A stretch of DNA of 42,342 nucleotides, taken from Candidatus Dojkabacteria bacterium UBA2022. GTDB taxonomy: Bacteria; Patescibacteriota; Dojkabacteria; SC72. Positions 8,097-17,109 of the stretch are shown in pieces. Location: contig DDBW01000013.1 in the NCBI GenBank assembly GCA_002335495.1, positions 1 to 42,342 of the forward strand, in the 5' to 3' direction. The notes below the pieces were generated by a model. That model was given only the letters and a program-made list of their open reading frames with translations. It ran no database searches and had not been told where the DNA came from. Within the stretch, counting starts at the first letter, position 1, and every line of letters starts with the position of its first letter. A program made the translations under genes and the position numbers.

Positions 8097-10352
8097 TTAA
8101 CTCTTAAGTAGTCTAACAACTTCCTCTGGATGTACGGCGTACTCCTGAGCTTTATCCATAGTAATCAAGCCTTCACGGACCAACTTAACCAGGGAGTGCT
8201 CCAAAGAGATCATACCTATATCGGCACTGGTTCTAATTACGTTATCAAGCTGATGGGTCTTCCCCTCTCTAATCAAGTTCTTAACCGCAGTAGATCCAAT
8301 CATAATTTCTGAAACAGCTCTTCTACCACCTCCATCAATAGGGATAAGTCTTTGAGCTACTACAGCCTCAAGAATATTTGCAAGCTGAGCTCTAACCTGA
8401 CCCTGTTGATTTTCAGGGAATACATCAATAATACGATCGATTGTTTGAGCCGCACTATTGGTATGTAGGGTGGCAAAAACCAAGTGACCTGTTTCAGCAA
8501 GGGTGATGGTTGCAGCGATGGTTTCATAATCACGCATCTCACCTACAAGAATTACATCTGGATCCTGTCTTAAAGCACTTTTAAGAGCTACGGCCCATGA
8601 ATGGGTGTCATCGTGCATCTCTCTTTGATCAACTACCGCACGAGATTTAGGAAATACATATTCGATTGGGTCCTCAATTGTTAACATATGAGCAGATCTA
8701 TTAACGTTTACGTGCTGGAGAATAGCAGCCAAAGTAGTACTTTTACCGTGTCCAGTAGGACCGGTAACCAAGACTAAACCTTGCTTGAGACCAGCAAACT
8801 GGGTGTAGATTGGAGGAAGGTTTAGCTCTTCAATTGTCCTTATTCTTGTTGGAATCAATCTTAGTGCAGCAGCAAGATTCTGCATGGTGTAGTATGCGTT
8901 GATTCTAAATCTAGCTTCACCACCGTGTCTATGAGTATGGGCAAAGTCGATTTCTCGGTTAACCTCTAAAAGCTCTTTCTTCTGTTCAGATAAAAGAGGG
9001 AATACCAACTCTTCAGCGTTCTCTGAAGAGAGTATCTGTTCGTGCAAGGCCAATAAAGAACCGTCGACACGAATCATAACAGGATAGCCGACTGTGATAT
9101 GAATATCAGAAGCGTTTCTTTCAATTGCCAAATCCAGAATCTTATTAATACTCAAAGGATATTTCCCTTGTGATGGAGTATTTGCTTCAACATCCTGAGG
9201 AGTCAAAGAATCTTTAGCGTTTTCATCAATAACAGCAGAGGTATCCTCTACAATAGGAATAACAGGAGTAGGGGAGGACGGTTCAGTAACCACAGGAGCA
9301 GACTCAACGGGTGTAGTTGGCTCTGAGATAGGAGTTTCTGTCTGATTTTCTGACATAGATGCCTGGAACTCAGCAAGAGGATCAAATGTAGCATCAGGTT
9401 CACTTGGAGTCTCGGTAGCTAGAGCAGGGGTTTCAACTGTTGGCATAGCAACTTCTGGTGCAACGACTGGAGTATCCATCACGGGCATAGTATTCATTGT
9501 AGGATCTGTTACTCCAGTATCGACCGAAGGGGCCTGCAAAATATCGTTGGTAGGCAAAGCAGATGAGGTTGAATCGAGAGTAGGAGTAGTTAGATCGGGT
9601 ACGGCAGGAGTATCAGTAGGCATAGCGGGAGCATCTGGCATAACCAAAGGAGTTTCCATTGATGGGACAGTCATCTGAGCTGGAATGTCGGAAGTAACAG
9701 GGGAATCCATAATAGGAGCAAATGAGGTTTCAAGCGTCGGAGTTTCTGGTGCTACAGTATTTTCAATTGGAGTAGCTTCAGGTTGAGTGACAGCGTCTTT
9801 TTTCTCATCTTCTTTTGCAGACCCATCTTCAATAAGTTCGGATTTAAGCTCTGAAAGTTTTCTAGCTAATGCCTGCAAAGGACTCTCCTTTTTCTCTTCT
9901 TTATCATCTTTCCCTTCCTCTTTTACATCAGTATTTTCAGGAGCAGGTGTCTCAACTGTTGGCAGGGCCGCTTCGGGAGCAACAACAGGTGCGTCCATAG
10001 CTGGCATATCGTTAACAATAGGGGAAGCAGGATCTAAAGGAGTAGACGTAGGAGCAGGGTTATTCATATCTGTAGGCATTGGGGGGACTAAATCAGACAT
10101 AGCCCCAGACGTATTCTCAGAAGTTGGAGTGAGTACAACAGGCTGAGCAGGAGCTTCAGGTAGTCCATCAAATGAAGGGCCCGAAATCTGCTGACCTCTG
10201 TTTGGATCTAGATCATCTACAGTTTGCCCGACAGTAGTATCAGTAGGAGTAGCTGGCATAGGAATCGGCATCGATGGGGTTGGAGTGACAGGAGCAGTAT
10301 TGTCCGATGGGTAACTAAGATTTGTAGCAGTATTGTCTTGGGCAGTCATCAC
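8097..10352 (-). CDS. pilT: Pilus retraction ATPase PilT with a long Pro/Thr-rich N-terminal extension
   Basis: 751 residues, about twice the usual PilT length. Residues 399-751 form a normal PilT: KILDLAIERNASDIHI at the N-domain, Walker A GPTGHGKST (531-539), Asp box near 559-565, Walker B ILVGEMRD (601-608) and His box HLVFATLHTN (623-632). GEMRD and the absence of a zinc site favour PilT over PilB. Walker A has His where most have Ser/Ala. Residues 1-398 are low-complexity, rich in Pro, Thr, Ala, Val, Asp and Glu, with a charged helical patch at 143-186 and two near-identical copies of a 19-residue unit (119-137 and 292-310). This part has no transmembrane segment or known domain and should be disordered in the cytoplasm. 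It lies between pilB and pilC. Confidence 0.93.
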   Translation of the reverse strand: MMTAQDNTATNLSYPSDNTAPVTPTPSMPIPMPATPTDTTVGQTVDDLDPNRGQQISGPSFDGLPEAPAQPVVLTPTSENTSGAMSDLVPPMPTDMNNPAPTSTPLDPASPIVNDMPAMDAPVVAPEAALPTVETPAPENTDVKEEGKDDKEEKKESPLQALARKLSELKSELIEDGSAKEDEKKDAVTQPEATPIENTVAPETPTLETSFAPIMDSPVTSDIPAQMTVPSMETPLVMPDAPAMPTDTPAVPDLTTPTLDSTSSALPTNDILQAPSVDTGVTDPTMNTMPVMDTPVVAPEVAMPTVETPALATETPSEPDATFDPLAEFQASMSENQTETPISEPTTPVESAPVVTEPSSPTPVIPIVEDTSAVIDENAKDSLTPQDVEANTPSQGKYPLSINKILDLAIERNASDIHITVGYPVMIRVDGSLLALHEQILSSENAEELVFPLLSEQKKELLEVNREIDFAHTHRHGGEARFRINAYYTMQNLAAALRLIPTRIRTIEELNLPPIYTQFAGLKQGLVLVTGPTGHGKSTTLAAILQHVNVNRSAHMLTIEDPIEYVFPKSRAVVDQREMHDDTHSWAVALKSALRQDPDVILVGEMRDYETIAATITLAETGHLVFATLHTNSAAQTIDRIIDVFPENQQGQVRAQLANILEAVVAQRLIPIDGGGRRAVSEIMIGSTAVKNLIREGKTHQLDNVIRTSADIGMISLEHSLVKLVREGLITMDKAQEYAVHPEEVVRLLKS

Positions 10353-10419
10353 TCTTTATTTTTAACTAATCTAATATAGACGATATATTAATTTCCAATC
10401 TATTTCAAAACCTATAGAT

Positions 10420-12237
10420 TTAATCCTTAGACACTCTTAGCACCTCTTCAATAGTAGTAATTCCTTCGATTGCCTTAAGATAACCATCCTGTATCATTGT
10501 AATCATTCCATCTTCGATTGCGCTTTTTTCAACATCAGAAGTTAAAACATCCTGCATCATGAGTCTACCAATTTTCTCATTTACAATAAGAACCTCAAAT
10601 ATACCAACACGACCTTTATACCCAGTCCCACCACATCTATCACATCCTTTCCCACGATATAGATAAACTTGATCAGTTCCACTTGGATCTTTATCTGGAG
10701 CTTTTACAGAAATCCCATCTGCTTCACGACCCTTAGAGGCTTCAGCCAGTTTACGAGCATATCCTACGACATCAAAATTCTTAACTGATGCTAAGGTCTC
10801 TTTAATGTTTTGAACAATCTCTGGATTTGCAGGGTAGGCTTCAACACAATGCTTACAAATTCTTCGAGGAAGTCTTTGAGCCACTACACAACGAAGGGTA
10901 GAGGCAAGAAGGTACGATTCAATGCCCATATCCAGCAATCGAGGAACAGCAGCTGCAGAACTGTTGGTGTGAAGAGTAGAGAGAACTAAGTGACCCGTAA
11001 GAGAGGCCTGAACGGCAAGCTGAGCAGTTTCCTGATCTCGGATCTCTCCCACCATGACTATATCTGGGTCTTGTCGAAGGATAGATCTAAGTCCAGCTGC
11101 AAAGGTAAGACCAACTTCTGCTTTAACTTGCACTTGAGTAACCCCTGGCACACGGATTTCAACAGGATCTTCAAGCGTAATTATATTTACTTTTGGATCG
11201 TTAAGTCGAATAAGGGCGCCTGCCAATGTTCTCGTTTTACCGCTACCTGTAGGTCCAGTTACAAGGATGATTCCATTGGTTACACTCATGGCATCAAGGA
11301 GGTGTTTATACGCAGTTCCTCGAAGTCCAGTGCTATCAAGACTAATATGTTCAAGGTCGTTTTCAAGCAAACGCATTACAACCTTCTCGCCGTAGATACT
11401 AGGTAGGGTGGACACACGAACGTCAATCTTTTTATCTCCAATCTTTAGCTGCAATCTACCGTCTAAAGGTACTCGTTTTTCATCAATTTTAAGTCGTGCA
11501 AGAATCTTCAAACGGGATACAACAGAGCTTGCGAGATGTTTTGGCAAGGATAATCTTTCAGTCATCATACCGTGAATTCTGAATCTCACGCGCATTCTAT
11601 TTTCTAAAGGTTCGATATGGATATCCGAAGATCCTGTCTTAACACCATATTGAAGGATTGAGTTTACAATTCTAGCAACAGGAGCAGATTTAAGATCCAT
11701 ACCCTCCATATTCCCTACATACTCATTTCCTACCTCTTCTGTAATATCAGTAACTGGTACCTGAACATCTTCAAGCGCCTCGGTCACTTCCGTACTCATC
11801 TTATCCCCAACTCTTCGATCTAAAATTGCGTTTACACCATTCTCATCTGCAAAATACACTTCAAGCTTAGTTCCTGCAGGGTATTTGGTTTTTAGAGCTT
11901 CAATGGCTTGAACATCGAAAGGATCGAGCATAGCTACTTTAACCAGATTCTCTACATGATAGAAGGGGACTGCGTTATACTTTCTGAGGCTTTCAACCTT
12001 AACTTCAGATAGGGCTTGCTCTGGAATATCAAGATCGGTAAGGTCGACATAAGGGATTCGGAAGAGTTCAGATTTAGCAGTAATAATTGCCTTCTCATCA
12101 GCTAAACCCATTCTTTTAATGATTTGTTCTTCGGTTTCGGATGATTTAGTTTTTTCAACTTCAACCTTGCTCACATCTTGTTGTGAAATAAGGCCTTTTA
12201 ACGCTAAATGTTGTAGTATAGAACCGGTTGGGTTCAA
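10420..12237 (-). CDS. pilB: Pilus extension ATPase PilB
   Basis: 605 residues. An N-terminal MshEN/GspE-type domain (1-145) precedes the ATPase core: SSDIHIEP (203-210), Walker A GPTGSGKT (328-335), Walker B IVMVGEIRD (393-401), His box HLVLSTLHTN (416-425). The zinc tetracysteine typical of PilB/GspE is present as C461-x2-C464 and C532-x2-C535. The spacing between the pairs, 67 residues, looks longer than usual, with a Lys/Asp-rich insert at about 495-525. It powers pilin polymerisation. The start is a TTG at 12235-12237; the next in-frame ATG would remove 42 conserved residues, so TTG is accepted. It heads the pilus operon and faces the divergent holB-like gene. Confidence 0.95.
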   Translation of the reverse strand: MNPTGSILQHLALKGLISQQDVSKVEVEKTKSSETEEQIIKRMGLADEKAIITAKSELFRIPYVDLTDLDIPEQALSEVKVESLRKYNAVPFYHVENLVKVAMLDPFDVQAIEALKTKYPAGTKLEVYFADENGVNAILDRRVGDKMSTEVTEALEDVQVPVTDITEEVGNEYVGNMEGMDLKSAPVARIVNSILQYGVKTGSSDIHIEPLENRMRVRFRIHGMMTERLSLPKHLASSVVSRLKILARLKIDEKRVPLDGRLQLKIGDKKIDVRVSTLPSIYGEKVVMRLLENDLEHISLDSTGLRGTAYKHLLDAMSVTNGIILVTGPTGSGKTRTLAGALIRLNDPKVNIITLEDPVEIRVPGVTQVQVKAEVGLTFAAGLRSILRQDPDIVMVGEIRDQETAQLAVQASLTGHLVLSTLHTNSSAAAVPRLLDMGIESYLLASTLRCVVAQRLPRRICKHCVEAYPANPEIVQNIKETLASVKNFDVVGYARKLAEASKGREADGISVKAPDKDPSGTDQVYLYRGKGCDRCGGTGYKGRVGIFEVLIVNEKIGRLMMQDVLTSDVEKSAIEDGMITMIQDGYLKAIEGITTIEEVLRVSKD

Positions 12238-12319
12238 GGGCAGTGAACTACTAATATTACTTAACTTTAAATATATTAATAGGAGTTCATACTAAATGCA
12301 AATGTGATATCATTTTCAT

Positions 12320-13000
12320 ATGACTAGAATTATAATTGCGGGTAATAAAGAGGAGAGGGAAAGGCTTCTTCTCAAACAGATTTCAGAGTTAATTGGTAGA
12401 GATATTTCAACTCTTGTAGAGTTACTTAAGATTCCAGATGTTCACTATATAACTTCCACAGAGGGGAGTTTGGGAATAGAGGAGGTAAAGGGGTTTGCGC
12501 AGAAGATGATGTATGCACCTTTTGAGGAAAAGTATCAGTTTGCAATTATTGATGAAGCACAGACTTTAACGGTTGAGGCTCAAAACTCACTTTTGAAGGC
12601 TCTTGAGGAGTCAAAGGATGATACTATTTTCTTCATTTTAGTTCCTTCAGAGAGGAGTCTTTTAGATACAATTCTTTCAAGAGGGATTAAGTATTATGGT
12701 AGTTCAAGGGGGAATGATTATAGTTCAGAGCTTGTTGATGGATATTTGGGGCTAAATACGGTTGAGAAACTAGCGTTTATGGAGAAGCTTGCAAAGGAGA
12801 AGGAGAGGGAAGAGATTGTTTTTTTCTTAAATTCTCTATTGGATAGATACAAGGGTGAGTTTGAAAAAAAACTGAAAGAAGGGAAAGGAAGTACGGATTT
12901 GGTAGCAAAAATAACGGGGGTCTCGGAGTGTATAGAGGCGGTAGGGGGGAGTGCAAATAAAAAGCTAGCTTTATTTAATTTGGTGGTGCAAGAGGGATAG
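12320..13000 (+). CDS. holB: DNA polymerase III delta'-like clamp-loader subunit
   Basis: 226 residues resembling the AAA+ core of delta' (HolB). The DExx-like segment reads IIDEAQTLTVEAQNSLLKALEE (about 76-97), followed by FFILVPSERSLLDTILSRGI (about 104-123), the sensor-1 and arginine-finger neighbourhood. Where a P-loop would be, the N-terminus has only IIIAGNKEERE, so ATP binding by this subunit is unlikely, as is true of delta' in other bacteria. It lacks the Cys4 zinc module and most of the collar domain, making it much shorter than the ~330-residue norm. The gene stands alone, divergent from pilB, and its last 26 bases overlap the convergent histidine kinase gene. Confidence 0.75.
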   Translation: MTRIIIAGNKEERERLLLKQISELIGRDISTLVELLKIPDVHYITSTEGSLGIEEVKGFAQKMMYAPFEEKYQFAIIDEAQTLTVEAQNSLLKALEESKDDTIFFILVPSERSLLDTILSRGIKYYGSSRGNDYSSELVDGYLGLNTVEKLAFMEKLAKEKEREEIVFFLNSLLDRYKGEFEKKLKEGKGSTDLVAKITGVSECIEAVGGSANKKLALFNLVVQEG

Positions 13001-14381
13001 AAATTGTGAATTTATTCAAGCCATTTATTCTGCGATAACTAATCTTACCTCCCCAGATTTCATTTAAATACTTTTTACATATATACAATCCTAATCCTGT
13101 ACCATGCCCCTTCGTACTGAAAAACTCCCTAAAAATCTTTTGCCTTATGTTAATTGGGATAGCATAACCACTATCATACACAGCTATTTCTATAGATTTT
13201 AGTATTCTTCGAATAACAATTCTAATAAACGGGATAGATTGACTAGAACAGCTATCAATAGCATTATCAATAACATTAGTAATAATGTGAATAAACTTGC
13301 TATACTCACCATAAATTATAGGTTGAGGAAAGCTATACTCAACATCATAAAAAATACTTGGACAGGATTTCCAACTCAAAACTTCTATAGAATCAGTTAC
13401 AGCTTTCAGGATACTAATCTCAACGGATTTTTCAGGTTCACCTGAGAACCGAGTTATATCATCCAACTCAATACTTATTTGTGAAATGATATTACGAACT
13501 TCCTCTATTGAGAGTTCTTCATATTTATTACCTAAGTACATTAAAGGGGACTTAATATCATGAACTTTTCTTCCAATAAAAATCGCCCTCGATGCCAGCC
13601 GATTCATTTGTAAAAACCGATCCTTTTCAATCCTAGTAAGCTTAGCAAAAGATTCATTTAGAATATGCTCAGACTCATCTAGCTTCAACCTATTCTGCAT
13701 TACTTTAACCGTTTGGCTTATAACTTTCTTTTGCAACTGGGAATTTTGGACTACAAGTTTATCATTAAGTTTAGAAATATTAGCAATCTTTATTAAATAG
13801 TTCTTTTGATACAAGAATAATATTATTATAAATAGGAATAACACAGAAAAGACTACAAAAGAATCCAAGTAGGAAACCTTTGTAATCCATGTATTGTAAT
13901 TTACCATACCAATCGACTGACCAATTCCAATAATCAAAAGCGAGTTTAGAATTACAAGAGAAGTATAAAAGGCAACCTTAAAAGGTAGGATTGCAGCGGT
14001 AAGCATAAGGCAAAGTGTAATAAAAATAATCCCAATAAAATGATGTACTCCCCAATAGTAAAAACATGTGAACGAGACAATGAGTAGGACGATATCAGCA
14101 AGATACAAAAAGAGAGAAAATCTCTTTGAGAAATACAAAATATAAAGCAAAAAAGAAATAAAGATAACTATTATATAGATAGGCGATAACAATATAGAAC
14201 CGGAATAAAATGCGACTATAATACTAAAGAAAAAAATTGTACTTATGAGTATAAAAGGGAGAAATAAAAGTTTTGATATATATCGATGGTAAGATACAGA
14301 AAACATTTCAATTTCCTCTATAATACCCTCTGTTTTATACAAATACTTTCCCCAAAATTTAAACATATTTTTCAAAGACAA
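12975..14381 (-). CDS. Membrane sensor histidine kinase
   Basis: 468 residues. About six hydrophobic segments span 37-195 with almost no extracellular loop, so the sensor is probably intramembrane or the protein senses the membrane. A coiled coil (198-260) leads to the phosphoacceptor H274 in VHDIKSPLMYL. The ATP-binding domain shows the N box NVIDNAIDS (369-377), a relaxed G1 box VYDSGYAIP (usual DxGxG reads DSGYA) and the G2 box GTGLGLYICKK (427-437). The sequence is rich in Ile, Phe and Lys and more AT-rich than neighbours. No response regulator is adjacent; the single-domain regulator at 2004-2405 is a candidate partner by location only. Its end overlaps the holB-like gene by 26 bases. 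Confidence 0.88.
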   Translation of the reverse strand: MSLKNMFKFWGKYLYKTEGIIEEIEMFSVSYHRYISKLLFLPFILISTIFFFSIIVAFYSGSILLSPIYIIVIFISFLLYILYFSKRFSLFLYLADIVLLIVSFTCFYYWGVHHFIGIIFITLCLMLTAAILPFKVAFYTSLVILNSLLIIGIGQSIGMVNYNTWITKVSYLDSFVVFSVLFLFIIILFLYQKNYLIKIANISKLNDKLVVQNSQLQKKVISQTVKVMQNRLKLDESEHILNESFAKLTRIEKDRFLQMNRLASRAIFIGRKVHDIKSPLMYLGNKYEELSIEEVRNIISQISIELDDITRFSGEPEKSVEISILKAVTDSIEVLSWKSCPSIFYDVEYSFPQPIIYGEYSKFIHIITNVIDNAIDSCSSQSIPFIRIVIRRILKSIEIAVYDSGYAIPINIRQKIFREFFSTKGHGTGLGLYICKKYLNEIWGGKISYRRINGLNKFTISIPLAPPN

Positions 14382-14427
14382 GTATTCCTAATTATTACAC
14401 CGAAATATAACAAAATAGTAACAGTCT

Positions 14428-17061
14428 TCAATATCTCTTCTTCCACTTGGCCACTAAATTCAATGCATCCAAAGGCGTTAAACCATCCACATCCAACTCC
14501 TTAATCTCTTTCACCAACTCACTATCCTGCATCTGAAACAAAGGAATCTGCAAGTCTTCTTTCCTCACAACCTTCTTCTCCTTCCCAACCTTTGAAATTA
14601 TCGACTCCCCACGAACAGTAACCCCATCACTAAATAGAGAGCCCTGTTCAAAACTCTCTAAAATCTCATTAGCTCTAGCAATAACTTTCTCAGGAATACC
14701 AGCCATTTTAGCGACATAAATACCATAACTACGATCAGTTCCACCCTCTACAATCTTCCTCAAAAATATCACGCTATCATTATCTACATCCTCCTCTACG
14801 AGCACATTGTAATTTCTAATACCAAAAGGAATATTCTCAGGAAGCTTTAAAAGCTCGTGGTAGTGGGTAGCAAATAGAGTTCTAGCCCTAATATCGTTAA
14901 CCAGATATTCCGCCAATGCCCACGCAATACTAACACCATCATACGTACTAGTACCTCTTCCCACCTCATCCAAAATTACAAGACTATACTTTGTAGCATT
15001 GTTAACAATATTTGCCGCCTCACTCATCTCAACCATAAACGTACTACGACCTCTTGCAAGATCGTCTGAAGCACCGACTCTTGTAAAAATACGATCTACC
15101 AATGAAAGCTCACATGACACAGCAGGGACATAACACCCAATCTGAGCAAGCAGAACAATTATTGCAACCTGCCTTATATACGTAGATTTACCAGACATAT
15201 TAGGACCTGTAAGGATAACCATGCGTGAATCCTCCATATCCATATCTGTATCATTTGATACAAATTCCCCTTCAGAAATAGCCTCGACAACAGGATGCCT
15301 ACCTCCACTAATCTTTAAAATACCTTTATCATCTCCAAAGTCATGAAGTACTGGTTTGCTGTACCCTCTATGATTTGCCATAAACGCAAAGCCGGAAAGA
15401 ATATCCAACTGAGCAATCTCTCGAGACACATCCTGAAGAACTTTGATAGAACCAAGCATCTGATTTCTAATCTCCTGAAATAGTTTGTACTCTATTGCCA
15501 TCAGCTTATCCTCAGCATTCAGAATGATAGATTCCTTCTCCTTTAGTTCCTCAGTAATATACCTCTCATTATTAACCAAAGTCTGTTTTCGAATGTAATC
15601 GGCAGGAACTTTTTCCTTATGAGCATTCGTAACTTCAATATAGTATCCAAATACTTTATTAAAACTAATCTTCAAACTAGTTATTCCCGTCCTTGCTTTC
15701 TCTTTTGCTTCAAATTCCTTCAACCACCCTTTACTATCTCCAGTAATGGCTCGGATTTCATCAACCTCAGATGAGTACCCCCCCTTTATAATATGCCCTT
15801 CAGTAATAGAGAGAGGAGGAGAATCAACGATGGACTTCTCAATTAATGCAGCGACATCCTCCAGGATCTTAATAACACCATCCTCATTAATGCTTCTGAG
15901 CAATGAACTCTCTTTCATCAAGACGTTCAGCTGAAGAATCTGTTTAATAGAGTATTCTAATGCCTTCAAATCTCTCGCATTAACCCTATTAAGACCGATT
16001 TTCCCTAAGATTCTCTCAATATCATTAATCCCTCCCATGATTTCTCGAACTTGGGAGAGCAGTTCAGAGTTATTGGAAAAATACTCAACAAATCTCAACC
16101 TGTTTTCAATATCCTTAAGTGACACCAACGGATTTAGAACCCATGAATATAACAACCTTCTTCCCATTGTTGTTTTGGTGTAATCAATTACTCCAAATAG
16201 CGAGTCCTTGTAACTTCCACTTCTAGAACCTTGAACTAACTCAAGATTGGCAATAGTCGCTCTATCCATCGCCATCGTATTATTAAGCACGAACTTCTTT
16301 GGGACTTCCAAATGCTCTGCTTTGATTTTCTGTGTCTCATTTATATACCCAAGCAGCATTGCAACCGCATTAACGGCAGGGGAGGAGGATTCTAATCCGT
16401 ATCCATCAAGAGTTTTAACGCCATAGTATTCACAAACAACTCCTTCGCTGTATTTATCATTTCCATACCCTTTATCCATTATCTGCACAGGGATGCTTTC
16501 AAAAACAAAATTGCTATCTCCACTTATAACCAGGGCTTCAACAGGGTCAAAAGAGTTTAGCAAACTTCCAAATACCTCTTTATCGTTTTTAGCATTTACA
16601 AAGTATAGAGAACCTACGGCAAGATCCAAGAAGGCCGCTCCCATCTCCTTTTTACTAGAATAGAATGCGGATATATATGTATTCTTAACTTTTTCTGAGT
16701 TTTCACTGTCTAAAGTTCCTGGAGTTACGATTCTTGTAACAGCTCGCTTAACAATTCCTTTTGCAAGCTTCGGATCTTCTATTTGATCAACTATTACAGC
16801 ACAGTATCCAGCATTAATTATCTTTGGAAGGTACTGTTCTAAAGCGTGATGAGGAAAACCTGCGAGTGGGGTAGGGTCGGATGATTTATCTCGTGCGGTA
16901 AGAGTAATATTTAAAATCTTGGCACATAGTTTTGCATCTTCCCCAAAGGTTTCAAAAAAATCTCCCATTCTAAACAACACCAGTTTATCTGGATATAGTT
17001 TCTTAAAACCAAAGTATTGTTCCATCATTGGGGTTAGTTGCATAGGGATAGTATACAACAT
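14428..17061 (-). CDS. mutS: DNA mismatch repair protein MutS
   Basis: 877 residues, full MutS1 length. The mismatch-reading motif F-x-E is at F35-F36-E37 (GDFFETFGED) in domain I. The connector, lever (with NRVNARDLKALEYSI) and clamp (YYIEVTNAHKEKVP) domains follow in order. The ATPase carries Walker A GPNMSGKST (about 617-625), Walker B VILDEVGRGTST and the switch ATHYHELL. The C-terminus ends with a short region including LDGLTPLDALNLVAKWK, the usual MutS tail. The first ATG (17061) is preceded by AGGGTGA, a possible ribosome site; a second ATG six codons later (17043) is an alternative. MutL is not in the window. Confidence 0.97.
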   Translation of the reverse strand: MLYTIPMQLTPMMEQYFGFKKLYPDKLVLFRMGDFFETFGEDAKLCAKILNITLTARDKSSDPTPLAGFPHHALEQYLPKIINAGYCAVIVDQIEDPKLAKGIVKRAVTRIVTPGTLDSENSEKVKNTYISAFYSSKKEMGAAFLDLAVGSLYFVNAKNDKEVFGSLLNSFDPVEALVISGDSNFVFESIPVQIMDKGYGNDKYSEGVVCEYYGVKTLDGYGLESSSPAVNAVAMLLGYINETQKIKAEHLEVPKKFVLNNTMAMDRATIANLELVQGSRSGSYKDSLFGVIDYTKTTMGRRLLYSWVLNPLVSLKDIENRLRFVEYFSNNSELLSQVREIMGGINDIERILGKIGLNRVNARDLKALEYSIKQILQLNVLMKESSLLRSINEDGVIKILEDVAALIEKSIVDSPPLSITEGHIIKGGYSSEVDEIRAITGDSKGWLKEFEAKEKARTGITSLKISFNKVFGYYIEVTNAHKEKVPADYIRKQTLVNNERYITEELKEKESIILNAEDKLMAIEYKLFQEIRNQMLGSIKVLQDVSREIAQLDILSGFAFMANHRGYSKPVLHDFGDDKGILKISGGRHPVVEAISEGEFVSNDTDMDMEDSRMVILTGPNMSGKSTYIRQVAIIVLLAQIGCYVPAVSCELSLVDRIFTRVGASDDLARGRSTFMVEMSEAANIVNNATKYSLVILDEVGRGTSTYDGVSIAWALAEYLVNDIRARTLFATHYHELLKLPENIPFGIRNYNVLVEEDVDNDSVIFLRKIVEGGTDRSYGIYVAKMAGIPEKVIARANEILESFEQGSLFSDGVTVRGESIISKVGKEKKVVRKEDLQIPLFQMQDSELVKEIKELDVDGLTPLDALNLVAKWKKRY

Positions 17062-17109
17062 TCACCCTAGTAACTAACATAGACAATACAAAGAGGGGTA
17101 TACCGACAA

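Noticed and set aside
9787..10146. Ser/Ala/Gly-rich open frame opposite the PilT tail
   Set aside because: Composition follows from the repeats of the acidic Pro/Thr tail on the other strand; no independent start signal or motif.
10353..10419. Possible promoter between pilB and pilT (TTGAAA, TATCGT, 17-base spacer)
   Set aside because: The -10 is poor, and the gap is short within an operon; not strong enough to call.
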